Source: Dehalococcoidia bacterium
GTDB taxonomy: Bacteria; Chloroflexota; Dehalococcoidia; Dehalococcoidales; RBG-16-60-22
Assembly (NCBI GenBank): GCA_011174815.1
Contig: DUFF01000075.1
Coordinates: 1 to 38,388, forward strand
Reading direction: 5' to 3'
DNA: 38,388 bases
In this document: positions 1 to 9,240 of the stretch, piece after piece
Numbering within the stretch: the stretch's first letter is position 1
Layout: each line of letters begins with the position of its first letter
Program-made: the position numbers and the translations under genes
Notes under the pieces: generated by a model
The model's input: only the letters and a program-made list of their open reading frames with translations
The model's database searches: none
What the model was told of the DNA's origin: nothing

Positions 1-93
1 TACATAATGTTAACAAGCGCGATTTCGAGTTGAATACGCTTGCTGGCTTACCGAGCTCAATCCTTTGCTGCCTTTATTGAAACATTCTGATTG

Positions 94-756
94 TTAAAGG
101 CCGGTCAGCTTGGCGCGAAGTTCCTCCTCCAGTTCCAGAGAGGTCAGGGCAACTATTTGGTCTCCTTCGCGGATAATGGTATTGGGGTTAGGAATAACCG
201 GCTTGCGGTTCATAGGAATTACCAGTGCCAGCTTGGTTCCTTCCGGTAATGAGACTGCCTTGACTGGTTTGCCAATGGTCTTTGCGTCCGAAGTGATTCT
301 TACCTCTACAATCTCCAGTCCCTTATCACTTCGCATCAACAAGTGAGTCAACGGATGGGTGGGCACCTCTTTCTCTATGGCTTCCAGGATGATATTGGTG
401 GCACTTACGGTAACATCGATGCCCAGTTTCTTGAAGATGGCCTCGTTCTGGGGGTTTCGGATTCGGGCGATAGTGCGGGGCACGTTGAATTTGTGCTTGG
501 CTACTTGGCAGGCGACCAGATTATCTTCATCATCGCCGGTGACGGCCACCAGCATGTCTGCTCTTCCGGTGCCCACCTCAGCCAGAGTGGCTGCCTCGCA
601 GCCGTCGCCTTGCAAGCAAATGCTCCCCAGTTCCTCATTAATGATATCGCAAAAACGGGCATTCTTTTCCAGAAGGACTATCTCATGCCCTTCATTAAGC
701 AAGGCCCTTGCCAGATAATAACCTACTCTACCACCGCCGACAATGACGATGTACAT
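94..756 (-). CDS. TrkA family NAD-binding protein with RCK_C-like C-terminal half
   Basis: N-terminal Rossmann motif MYIVIVGGGRVGYYLARAL; C-terminal region (IGKPVKAVSLPEGTKLALVIP...REGDQIVALTS) typical of TrkA-C/RCK_C domains. Confidence 0.9.
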   Translation of the reverse strand: MYIVIVGGGRVGYYLARALLNEGHEIVLLEKNARFCDIINEELGSICLQGDGCEAATLAEVGTGRADMLVAVTGDDEDNLVACQVAKHKFNVPRTIARIRNPQNEAIFKKLGIDVTVSATNIILEAIEKEVPTHPLTHLLMRSDKGLEIVEVRITSDAKTIGKPVKAVSLPEGTKLALVIPMNRKPVIPNPNTIIREGDQIVALTSLELEEELRAKLTGL

Positions 757-766
757 CGCTTTCCTC

Positions 767-1168
767 TTATTCCTCTATTTTTTCTTTCACCAGTTCGGCA
801 AAGATTGTGGTCGGGCTGAAGGCCTCCAGACCAAGGGTTTCATACATCTCCTGGCGCAAAGGGTCATATATTCGGGATAAAACACGCGGCACATTGAAAA
901 TATGCTTGGCAATCTGGGCGGCCATTACATTCCGATTGTCCCCCTGTGTCATGGCGACGAAGACGTCTGCCTCTTCAATGCCGGCTCTCCTCAGTACCTC
1001 CTCATCCATGCCGTTGCCGAGCAGGGCCGTGCCCCTGAAGTCAGGCGGCAACCTCCGGAAACTGTAGGCGTCAATATCGAGGACAGTGATTTCATGGCCG
1101 TCTTGTTCCAGTATTCCGGCGAGCTGGGCGCCAACTCGACCACAGCCCATAATGACGATTTTCATCAT
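767..1168 (-). CDS. TrkA-N (RCK_N) domain protein without TrkA-C domain
   Basis: MMKIVIMGCGRVGAQLAGILEQDGHEITVLDID Rossmann motif; about 134 aa, ends after the N domain. ORF track starts at 1177; ATG at 1168 or 1165 is more likely. Confidence 0.88.
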   Translation of the reverse strand: MMKIVIMGCGRVGAQLAGILEQDGHEITVLDIDAYSFRRLPPDFRGTALLGNGMDEEVLRRAGIEEADVFVAMTQGDNRNVMAAQIAKHIFNVPRVLSRIYDPLRQEMYETLGLEAFSPTTIFAELVKEKIEE

Positions 1169-1187
1169 TGACCTCAATAAATGGATT

Positions 1188-1604
1188 TTAATGCTGGTAA
1201 AGTATCACCGGGCAGGGTGAATTCTTCAGTACGTAAGGAACCACACTGCCCAGACTGAACTGGCCAAAGCGTCTCTTATACTTGACGCCCATCAGAATGA
1301 TGTCTACCTCCCGTTCCACCGCCTCATCGATTATCGCTGGGCCCACATCGCGGGCCTGGAGGACGTCCGTCTCCACCTCGTAGTCTTCTTCTTCAGCGAG
1401 GATTTCCATATGGTCGAGGATGCTTTCGGCTTTATCGATTTCGGGTCCGATTTCCGCATCAAGGGGCAGGGCACGCTTGATGGTGACAACGTAAACCGAC
1501 CAGATTTTCCCTTTTTCTTTCTTGGCTAGCCTGATGGCGAGCCTTATAGCCTCAACATCAGCCTCGCTACCGACCACCGGAACTAGGATTTTCTGGAATT
1601 CCAT
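1188..1604 (-). CDS. Universal stress protein (UspA family)
   Basis: KILVPVVGSEADVEAIRLAIRLAKKEKGKIWSVYVV and C-terminal GSVVPYVLKNSPCPVILYQH, typical Usp ATP-binding signature. Confidence 0.9.
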   Translation of the reverse strand: MEFQKILVPVVGSEADVEAIRLAIRLAKKEKGKIWSVYVVTIKRALPLDAEIGPEIDKAESILDHMEILAEEEDYEVETDVLQARDVGPAIIDEAVEREVDIILMGVKYKRRFGQFSLGSVVPYVLKNSPCPVILYQH

Positions 1605-1655
1605 ATCCTTTTACAATATTTAATACAGGGGTATTATAATCCTCTCCATAAAAAT

Positions 1656-3131
1656 CTACAATGGGGTATCACTTTTTTTATTTTTCTCCTGGTCCTTTGG
1701 TGTATGCGTCAGAGGCAGGTTTTCCCTTTTTCGATAGATATAGTAAATGATGATGCCAAGCACCATCCAGCCAAGCCCTACCCACCGGCTGTAGGGCTGA
1801 GTTATCAAAATGATAATCCAGATCAAAGCAAGCGCACAAATGCCGAGAAGGGCGCTTATTGGCAGCTCACGTCCCTTTATCTTTATATTGCCGCCAAGCT
1901 TGAAAGGGCGTGGCAATTCCGGTCGCCTGATGCGCAGGCTGATGATGGACGCGTGGGCGAACATGAAGGCCAGCAGGGAACCAACCGCGTATAGCGCGCC
2001 CATGTTTTTGAAGACATCGGCTTCAAAGAAGCCGGGCAGCAGGATGAGGATAGCAATAACGCTGAACAGAATTATGGATATGTAGGGCGTTTTAAATCGG
2101 GGATGAATCCGGCTCAGCGCCGGCGGCACCAGACGGTGGTTGCCCAGCGAAAAAGCGAGGCGGGAAATGCCGATGAGCCCGGCATTGGTGGCGATAAGCA
2201 GTATGGTACCAGCCAGGATGGCGATCAGCGGCTTGAGCACATCCTGCAGCAGCACCAGTGGCAGGTTAGCCGCAATGCCGGCGACCGGGTCTCTAGACCA
2301 GTCAGAGGCCAGCTCCTGTGGCGTCATTGCCGATAGCGATACCAGCGAGATACCGGCAAAGATGACCAGGACGGCCACAATCATCATCACCAGGGCCCTT
2401 GGCACCCTTTTCTGCGGCTGCTTGGTCTCTTCCGCCATCTGAGACATGGTTTCAATTCCGGTATAGGCGATGGCGGCAAGCGCAATGCCGATAATCAGGT
2501 TCTCTGGCGCTGGCCAGTTATCAACGATGCGTCTGATAATGACGGTCGGGTTGAATAAAAGTATGAAGCCGATAACTACCAGTGAAATCTGCGTTGCCAG
2601 GTCAAGCACCGCCGCGCTGATATTAACAAACGACGTTTCCTTGATGCCGATGACATTCAGGGTCATGAGGAAGAAGACAATTGCCACGGAAGCCAGAGTA
2701 CCTATGATCGCTGAGTCTTTGAAAGGCTCCCAGAAGAAGCCAAGGTAAGGAGGAATGGTGAAGGCGGAGATGGATATGGTGACGATGTAGCTTAGCATAA
2801 GCGCCCAGCCGGCGATAAAGCCAGCCAGGTCATTAAAGCCATGCCGGGCGAAACTGGCCGAGCCGCCAGCTTCCGGTAGTGCGGCGGTGCCTTCCGCATA
2901 GGTGAGCGCGGTAAAGATAAAAAGGACACCGGCAATGCCCAGTGCCACGGGTGTTGCCCCCATGGCTACCAGAGCAACAATGCCCAAGGCATAATAGATG
3001 GAGGAGCCGACATTGCCATAGCCGGCACTGAATACCGCAGGAATGCCGAGTACTCGCCGCAAGCGGAATTGTTTGATTCTTCGGGGGCGAAAAAATCTAT
3101 CACCAGGTTTAGGTTGCCGAGAATTTTGCAT
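1656..3131 (-). CDS. APC superfamily permease (amino acid permease-like)
   Basis: About 12 hydrophobic segments; APC features such as GYGNVGSSIYYALGIVALVAMGATPVALGIAGVLFIFTALTYAE and AYTGIETMSQMAEETKQPQKRVPRAL. Confidence 0.85.
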   Translation of the reverse strand: MQNSRQPKPGDRFFRPRRIKQFRLRRVLGIPAVFSAGYGNVGSSIYYALGIVALVAMGATPVALGIAGVLFIFTALTYAEGTAALPEAGGSASFARHGFNDLAGFIAGWALMLSYIVTISISAFTIPPYLGFFWEPFKDSAIIGTLASVAIVFFLMTLNVIGIKETSFVNISAAVLDLATQISLVVIGFILLFNPTVIIRRIVDNWPAPENLIIGIALAAIAYTGIETMSQMAEETKQPQKRVPRALVMMIVAVLVIFAGISLVSLSAMTPQELASDWSRDPVAGIAANLPLVLLQDVLKPLIAILAGTILLIATNAGLIGISRLAFSLGNHRLVPPALSRIHPRFKTPYISIILFSVIAILILLPGFFEADVFKNMGALYAVGSLLAFMFAHASIISLRIRRPELPRPFKLGGNIKIKGRELPISALLGICALALIWIIILITQPYSRWVGLGWMVLGIIIYYIYRKRENLPLTHTPKDQEKNKKSDTPL

Positions 3132-3175
3132 ATTATATGTTTGCTAACTAGCCATTTTTATCAGTGCATTGTGCT

Positions 3176-3204
3176 ATTTTATGCCCCTAATAGATGGCTG
3201 TCAA
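3176..3204 (-). promoter_or_regulatory. Sigma70-type promoter for permease/usp/trkA operon
   Basis: Minus strand TTGACA (3199-3204) - 17 nt - TAAAAT (3176-3181). Confidence 0.65.
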
Positions 3205-3227
3205 ATTTTATTTAGAGGATAATTATA

Positions 3228-3256
3228 TTGACAAATGGCATTTTAGAGGCTATAAT
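3228..3256 (+). promoter_or_regulatory. Consensus sigma70-type promoter for HTH gene
   Basis: TTGACA (3228-3233) - 17 nt - TATAAT (3251-3256), 26 nt before the ATG at 3283. Confidence 0.75.
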
Positions 3257-3282
3257 ATGCGCCAAAAGTCATAGCAAAAAGT

Positions 3283-3552
3283 ATGGACATGATAATCAGA
3301 ACCAGAGTGTTTGAGCTGTGTGATGGGCGCTACCGTAACCTGTCAGAACTGGCACATGCCATGGGGCTATCCGTGAGCCAGGTTTACCGAGTCCGCGAAG
3401 GAAAACGAAGCATCAACCAGAAATTCATCATCGGGGCAAAGAAAGCCTTTCCCGATTACGGACTTGATGACCTCTTTTATCTCGATAATGACCGGCTAAG
3501 TGATTTTGCCGTGGGGACAAGTGGCACAAGGAATTATCGAAGCATTAATTAA
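3283..3552 (+). CDS. Small helix-turn-helix (XRE-like) DNA-binding protein
   Basis: RNLSELAHAMGLSVSQVYRVREGKRSINQKFIIGAKKAF resembles a helix-turn-helix; preceded by a consensus promoter. Confidence 0.75.
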   Translation: MDMIIRTRVFELCDGRYRNLSELAHAMGLSVSQVYRVREGKRSINQKFIIGAKKAFPDYGLDDLFYLDNDRLSDFAVGTSGTRNYRSIN

Positions 3553-3676
3553 CGGAAGACTGGATTTGCTCGCAGAGTATAAGCGGAAAAACCGGCGAGA
3601 ACAGTAATGAATAATGAATATGGAAGGGAGATAGTGATAAATTGCAGATGGGAGTACTTCAATTTGGTCCCCGATT

Positions 3677-4165
3677 TTAAAGCCCGGTTTCCTCTGGTTG
3701 TACTTTATGCAGCGTTTCCCTTACCTCAGGGTGGTCGATATACAGCGTCCCGTTAAGGTGGTCGATCTCATGCTCCAGCGCCTGGGCGAGCAGGCCTTCA
3801 GCTTTAATCCTCACCTCTCTGCCATTCTGGTCGCGGCCTTTGGCGGTTACTGACTCAGCGCGTTTGATCTGTCCGAAATAACCGGGGATGCTGAGGCAAC
3901 CCTCATCGACAATCCGTTCCCCGCGCCGGCGCACTATCTCCGGGTTTATCAAAACGATGTCTTCCTCTTCGGGTATCCCTATGACGATAACGCGCAGCGG
4001 GATGCCTACCTGCGGCGCCGCCAGCCCGACACGGCCCGGCTCGGCATGCATCGTCTCCAGCATGTCCCGGATCAGCTTTTTGATTGAGCCGTCAACAGTT
4101 TGTACTTTCCTGGCCTTCCGTTTGAGTACCGAATCAGGAAGGCTACGAATCGGAAGAACTGCCAT
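3677..4165 (-). CDS. def: Peptide deformylase
   Basis: RVGLAAPQVG, EGCLSIPG and QALEHEIDHLNG motifs. Confidence 0.97.
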   Translation of the reverse strand: MAVLPIRSLPDSVLKRKARKVQTVDGSIKKLIRDMLETMHAEPGRVGLAAPQVGIPLRVIVIGIPEEEDIVLINPEIVRRRGERIVDEGCLSIPGYFGQIKRAESVTAKGRDQNGREVRIKAEGLLAQALEHEIDHLNGTLYIDHPEVRETLHKVQPEETGL

Positions 4166-4201
4166 CGTAGTTACCCGGTTGATAAAATCGATTACAGTTT
4201 A

Positions 4202-6634
4202 CTAGAGCAGACTCACCGGGTCAATGTCAATCGCCCAGCCCTGCGGGAAGGTTATTTGAGAGAGGAAAGATGATAGTTCAGTGCCGCGCAGTATGATCTG
4301 CCATCGGTAGCGGCCTCTGAGTCGGTGGATAAATGCTGGAGCCGGGCCAATCAAGTTGAGAGCGCTGATGCCTCTGGCGTCTCTTTCCAGCGTTAATATG
4401 TTTCTCATTTTTTCTGCCTCTCGCTGGCAGATGGCATTATTGATATGGCTGTAAGTTAACGTAGCCAGCCGGGAAAATGGTGGATTATGCAGCTGACGCC
4501 GATAGTCGATTTCCCTTTCGTAGAAAGCGAGGTAATCATGATTCGCTGCTGCCCGGATGGCATAATGTTCCGGCGAGAAGGTCTGAATGATTACCTGTCC
4601 GCCCAGAGGCCCTCGACCGGCCCTACCGGCTACCTGGCTCAGCAGTTGGAAAGTCCGCTCGCCGGCGCGGAAGTCGGGTAGATTCAGGCTAGTGTCCGCG
4701 CTCACCACGCCCACCAGCGTTACCCGCGGCAGGTCCAGCCCCTTGGCCACCATCTGCGTGCCGATGAGGATATCCGCTTTGTGGTCGCGAAACTGGCGCA
4801 GTATTTTCTCGTGCGATTCTTTGCTGCGGGTCATATCACTGTCCCAGCGGAGCAGTCGTGCTCCGGGCAGGGCATAGCTGACTTCCTGTTCCACCTTCTG
4901 TGTGCCCAGGCCAAGGTATTTCATTTGCCGGCTGAAACACCGGGGGCAGCGGTCGGGCACCGCCGTCCTGTAATTGCACTGGTGGCAGACAAGTACATCT
5001 TCGGTATAATGGTGGGTCAGGGGTACCTCACAGCGATGGCAGCGCAGCACGAAGCCACAGCGTCGGCACTGGATGAACGTGGCCCCGCCCCGACGGTTGA
5101 GGAATAAAATCGCCTGCTCCCCGCCGTTTATGGCCTGTGTCATTGCCTGTGATAGGGCGCGACTGAATATGCTGCGGTTGCCGGCCTTCAGTTCTTCCCT
5201 CATGTCCACGATATCAACATGCGGTAGCGGTGCGCTTTCCACCGGGACTACCCGTTGCGGAAGCTGGAGGAGTTCATAGCTTCCCTGTCGGGCACGGAAA
5301 TAGGTGTTTACATCGGGAGTGGCGCTGCCCAGAATAACGACCGCCCCCGTCAGCTCGGCCAGCTTCATGGCCACATCGCGGGCGTGGTAGCGAGGTGGGT
5401 TCTCCTGCTTGTAAGTCCATTCATGTTCTTCGTCGAGCACGATAAGCCCAAGGTCAGGCTGGGGGGAAAAGAGGGCGCTCCGGGGGCCAATTACGACGTC
5501 GAATTCGCCGTCCCTTATCCTCCGCCATTCGTCATACTGCTCACCAGGTGAAAGTTTGCTGTGCAGCACAGCTACCCGGCGCGGGAAGCGGGAGGCAAAG
5601 CGCTCTATGGTCTGCAGGGTGAGGGCGATTTCTGGCACCAGGACAATGCCTCTCCGCCCCGACTTCACCGTTTCCGCCAGTGCCCGCAGGTATATCTCGG
5701 TCTTGCCGCTGCCGGTAACGCCGTGTAGCAGAAAAACCCCGGGTTGTGTCTTATCACCGTGCATCGCTTCACCGATGCGTGAGAACGCTACTTCCTGGGC
5801 CCGGGTCATTTGCGGCGACGACGTTGGCGCAATGTCCTGATAGGAAATCGGCTCCCGTTTGACTTCCACAGTCTCGAAAGCAATCAACCCCCGGCGGACC
5901 AAGGCGTCGGCGGTGGCCCGTTCTATACCCAGTTTTTGCCTCAATTCCGTCCAGGGAATCGACCCGGTTGACTCGCTCAAGAAATCAAGAAGGCCTGCCT
6001 GCTTTAAAGCTCTTCTCCCTTTAAGCTCTGCGGATATCTCCCGGGCAGTGGCTAAAGGCACGTTGAGGCGCAGAAAGGGCACCGTCTTGGGCCGCATCTT
6101 TATCGGCTCAATTTCATAGCTTCTCGTCGCTAGGCCTTTTCTCACCAGCTGTGAGATGATGGCCTGTGCCTTCTTTATACCGAGCTTTTTCTCCAGTTCC
6201 CTGGTGTTCACCTTTTCCTGATTCTGCAAAAGCGCCAGGGCCTGGCGCTGCGGTGGGGTGAGGGAAGACAGGGACTGTTCATCAGAGTCCAGCACCGCCG
6301 AGACAAAGGTCAGCGTTCTCCGCTCGAATCCCGGCGGCAGCATGAGGGCCACGGCATCGAAAAGGGGAGATAGATAGTAATCGCTTATCCATCGGGCCAG
6401 TTGAAGCTGGATTGGGGAGAGCAACGGGCGGGACTCGATTACATCGATAATATCTCTGGTCTCTTCCACCGCCGGGTGGGGGGTCAGCGCCATGACAATG
6501 CCCTGTAGGGTGCGTTCGCCGAAGGGAACCCATACCGCCTGCCCTACCTCGACATTCAGATGCGGTGGTATGGCGTAGCTGAAAGCGCGGCGCTGGGCAA
6601 CCGGGGAATTGACGCTGACCTCGGCATATTTCAT
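4202..6634 (-). CDS. priA: Primosomal protein N' (replication restart helicase PriA)
   Basis: GVTGSGKTEIYLRAL Walker A, LIVLDEEHEWTYKQENPPRYHARDVAM, Cys-rich CRRCGFVLRCHRCEVPL...CHQCNY...CPRC, helicase C motifs. Track start 6658; ATG at 6634 (MKYAEVSVNSPV) more likely. Confidence 0.97.
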   Translation of the reverse strand: MKYAEVSVNSPVAQRRAFSYAIPPHLNVEVGQAVWVPFGERTLQGIVMALTPHPAVEETRDIIDVIESRPLLSPIQLQLARWISDYYLSPLFDAVALMLPPGFERRTLTFVSAVLDSDEQSLSSLTPPQRQALALLQNQEKVNTRELEKKLGIKKAQAIISQLVRKGLATRSYEIEPIKMRPKTVPFLRLNVPLATAREISAELKGRRALKQAGLLDFLSESTGSIPWTELRQKLGIERATADALVRRGLIAFETVEVKREPISYQDIAPTSSPQMTRAQEVAFSRIGEAMHGDKTQPGVFLLHGVTGSGKTEIYLRALAETVKSGRRGIVLVPEIALTLQTIERFASRFPRRVAVLHSKLSPGEQYDEWRRIRDGEFDVVIGPRSALFSPQPDLGLIVLDEEHEWTYKQENPPRYHARDVAMKLAELTGAVVILGSATPDVNTYFRARQGSYELLQLPQRVVPVESAPLPHVDIVDMREELKAGNRSIFSRALSQAMTQAINGGEQAILFLNRRGGATFIQCRRCGFVLRCHRCEVPLTHHYTEDVLVCHQCNYRTAVPDRCPRCFSRQMKYLGLGTQKVEQEVSYALPGARLLRWDSDMTRSKESHEKILRQFRDHKADILIGTQMVAKGLDLPRVTLVGVVSADTSLNLPDFRAGERTFQLLSQVAGRAGRGPLGGQVIIQTFSPEHYAIRAAANHDYLAFYEREIDYRRQLHNPPFSRLATLTYSHINNAICQREAEKMRNILTLERDARGISALNLIGPAPAFIHRLRGRYRWQIILRGTELSSFLSQITFPQGWAIDIDPVSLL

Positions 6635-6686
6635 CCTGTCCTCGAGCGATTGCCCCAAACTTCTGTTGCTGGACGCTACGGAAAGG

Positions 6687-7322
6687 TTACTCTTCAGGCT
6701 TTTCTTCTTTGGTTGCTTCTTCTGCTGGTGCCGCTTCCGGCTCTTCAGAGCCTAGCTCACCCTGAGCCTGAATCGCCTCTGGCTCCGCCTCCTCCACTTC
6801 GTTAGGAGCTTTCTCCTCTACAGACGGCTCTTCCGTAGCCTCGGATACGGCTTCTTCGATTTCCGGCAACGCTTCTTCCGGTTCGGTCGGCAGTTCCTCT
6901 TCCGCCGATTCGACTGCACCCATTGTTTCTTCTTCGACCTCAGCGGCAAGCCCCTGCATTTGGGCCAGCTCTTTTTCCCGGTCCAAACGGCGCTCTTTGA
7001 TTCGGGCTGCCTTACCGCTGCGCCCGCGCAGGTAGAATAGTTTGGCGCGGCGTACCTTTCCGTGGCGTATTACTTCCACGCGCTCCACCCGCGGCGAGTG
7101 CAGCGGGAAAGTGCGCTCCACGCCGACACCGTAAGCGATGCGCCTGACGGTAAAGGTGCTGCCTATCCCGCCACCCTGCAACTTTATGACCACTCCCTGG
7201 AATGGCTGGAGGCGTTCCTTACCGCCTTCGATCACTTTGGTGAAAACGCGTACCGTATCACCCGGGGAAAGTTCTGGAATTCTGGGGTTGCGTTTGACAT
7301 CTATCAGCGAATCGATATTCAT
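6687..7322 (-). CDS. rplS: Ribosomal protein bL19 with long acidic C-terminal extension
   Basis: [27 protein letters not shown]...[54 protein letters not shown] is bL19; the remaining ~84 aa are Glu/Ala/Pro-rich. Confidence 0.95.
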   Translation of the reverse strand: MNIDSLIDVKRNPRIPELSPGDTVRVFTKVIEGGKERLQPFQGVVIKLQGGGIGSTFTVRRIAYGVGVERTFPLHSPRVERVEVIRHGKVRRAKLFYLRGRSGKAARIKERRLDREKELAQMQGLAAEVEEETMGAVESAEEELPTEPEEALPEIEEAVSEATEEPSVEEKAPNEVEEAEPEAIQAQGELGSEEPEAAPAEEATKEEKPEE

Positions 7323-8104
7323 TCTTCGGGCTCCTTGCTTGAACTTGACTTGGTTTTATCTGAAGCGGTGAATTTCTCCACCAATTGCTCTTCTTCTCGA
7401 CCGAGTTTAGTCTTTTTGATGAGGTCCGGCCGTCGCTCCAGAGTGCGTCGGATGACCTGTTCCCGGCGCCATCGGGCAATCTGAGCGTGGTCGCCGGAGA
7501 GCAGCACTTCCGGCACGGACCAGCCTTGGAAATCAGCCGGACGGGTGTACTGAGGGTATTCCAGCAGGCCGTTGGTGTATGAATCCTCTTGAGCAGAATG
7601 TTCCGAGCCGAGCACGCCCGGAAGCAAACGTATGACGGCGTCAATGACCACCAGCGCCGGCAGTTCGCCGCCGGTCAGCACGTAATCACCGATGCTGATT
7701 TCATCGGTAACTAGGTGCTCCACCACGCGCTCGTCAATGCCCTCATAGTGGCCGCAGATAAAAATTAGATGGCGGTGCTTTGACAGCTCTACGGCGATTT
7801 GCTGGTGGAAGAGCCGCCCCTGCGGCGTGAGCAGGATGATCGGTGGTTCCGCGGCTCCAGGTTCTCGGTCAACCTGTGTCTTCACCGATTCCACCGCTTC
7901 AAAGATAGGCTCGGGCTTGAACACCATGCCTGAACCGCCGCCATAGGGATAATCATCAACGGTATGGTGTCTATCATGGGTGTAATCACGTATGTTATGT
8001 ACGTTGATGCTGACCAGATTCTGGTCAATGGCCCGCTTGAATATGCCGAAGCTGAACGGCACGTCAAACATCTGTGGAAATATGGTCAGCACATCAATAC
8101 GCAT
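7319..8104 (-). CDS. trmD: tRNA (guanine-N1)-methyltransferase
   Basis: [82 protein letters not shown] at 8104 chosen over the track start at 8161. Confidence 0.97.
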   Translation of the reverse strand: MRIDVLTIFPQMFDVPFSFGIFKRAIDQNLVSINVHNIRDYTHDRHHTVDDYPYGGGSGMVFKPEPIFEAVESVKTQVDREPGAAEPPIILLTPQGRLFHQQIAVELSKHRHLIFICGHYEGIDERVVEHLVTDEISIGDYVLTGGELPALVVIDAVIRLLPGVLGSEHSAQEDSYTNGLLEYPQYTRPADFQGWSVPEVLLSGDHAQIARWRREQVIRRTLERRPDLIKKTKLGREEEQLVEKFTASDKTKSSSSKEPEE

Positions 8105-8123
8105 CGAAAATCCCTGTCCCTGG

Positions 8124-8609
8124 CTAAGAGTGCTCGGTGACCACCCCTTTGATAATATCAACGGCGTGCGGTATCGCCGGCAGCACCACCTCGAGGCATT
8201 CCCTGACCGCCCTTGGGCTGCCGGGCAGGTTGATTATCAGGCTCCGGCCGCGAACTCCAGCAGTGGCCCGGCTCAGCATCGCCATCGGTGTCTTGTCCAG
8301 CGATTTGGCTCTCATTGCTTCCACTAGACCCGGAACAAGGCGGTCGACAATGGCTACGGTAGCTTCCGGGGTAACATCACGCTCGCCAAGCCCGGTGCCG
8401 CCGGTGGTGATGATGACATCCGTCTGGCCGCTATCCGCCCATTCTGATAGCTTCCGGCGGATAACATCAAGTTCATCAGGGACGACCTCGTAGTGGACGG
8501 TCTCACTGCCCAGGTCGGAAAATACATCCCTGATGGTCTGGCCGCTTTTATCATAGCGCTGGCCGCGCGCCCCTTTATCGCTGATGGTCAGTATACCGAC
8601 GCTAAACAT
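8124..8609 (-). CDS. MogA/MoaB family molybdenum cofactor biosynthesis protein
   Basis: [68 protein letters not shown]. Confidence 0.93.
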   Translation of the reverse strand: MFSVGILTISDKGARGQRYDKSGQTIRDVFSDLGSETVHYEVVPDELDVIRRKLSEWADSGQTDVIITTGGTGLGERDVTPEATVAIVDRLVPGLVEAMRAKSLDKTPMAMLSRATAGVRGRSLIINLPGSPRAVRECLEVVLPAIPHAVDIIKGVVTEHS

Positions 8610-8707
8610 TGCCCATTACCAAAACAAACTTCATTTTACCACAGATGAAGCGAATAACAAAATGAAAAAAATTTTATGGAAAATTCAATAAATTTAGCCC
8701 AAAAGCC

Positions 8708-8736
8708 TTGACAAAAGTGGACTATCGTGTTATAAA
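8708..8736 (+). promoter_or_regulatory. Sigma70-type promoter of mraZ
   Basis: TTGACA (8708-8713) - 17 nt - TATAAA (8731-8736), upstream of the mraZ GTG start at 8803. Confidence 0.75.
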
Positions 8737-8749
8737 AAGTGTTATAAAA

Positions 8750-8789
8750 TGGTGAGAAGTGGGGAATTGTGGTAAATAATGGTGACTAG
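8750..8789 (+). promoter_or_regulatory. Putative MraZ operator: four TGG repeats at exact 10-bp spacing
   Basis: TGGTGAGAAG TGGGGAATTG TGGTAAATAA TGGTGACTAG; TGG at 8750, 8760, 8770, 8780. Confidence 0.7.
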
Positions 8790-8802
8790 TTGAGGCGTCA
8801 GG

Positions 8803-9240
8803 GTGTTTTACGGGGAATACAGCTACAAGATAGATGAAAAGGGTCGGGTAGCGATACCGCCCCGGTTCCGCAGGGAACTGAAAGACGGCGTGATTCTGTC
8901 TCCAGGGACAGAAAAATGCATTAACGTTTATCCGCTGTCGGAATGGCGCAAACTGGCTACTTCTCTTACCAGTGATCCGCTGACACCCAGCAAGATGCGC
9001 CGGCTAAAGAGGGCCATATTTGCCACCGCCTTCAACGTTGCCATTGATGGGCAAGGCCGGGTAGCCCTGCCGATACCACTGCGAGAGCACGCGGAAATTC
9101 AGGAAGACGTCGTCGTTACCGGAGCCAACAACTACTTGGAAATCTGGGATCAGGCTCTCTGGGAAGAAGAAAAAACGGTCAGCCTGGAGCAGGCCTGGCA
9201 GATTATAGAAAGCCTGGAGCGGCGTGATGAGTCCAAGTAA
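8803..9240 (+). CDS. mraZ: Transcriptional regulator/division protein MraZ
   Basis: [23 protein letters not shown] and second repeat [20 protein letters not shown]; followed by rsmH. Confidence 0.96.
   Translation: MFYGEYSYKIDEKGRVAIPPRFRRELKDGVILSPGTEKCINVYPLSEWRKLATSLTSDPLTPSKMRRLKRAIFATAFNVAIDGQGRVALPIPLREHAEIQEDVVVTGANNYLEIWDQALWEEEKTVSLEQAWQIIESLERRDESK

Noticed and set aside
3607-3756. 49-aa ORF (MNNEYGREIVINCRWEYF...) whose ATG overlaps the preceding mini-ORF stop
   Set aside because: More than half lies antisense to def and the translation has no motif; likely chance.
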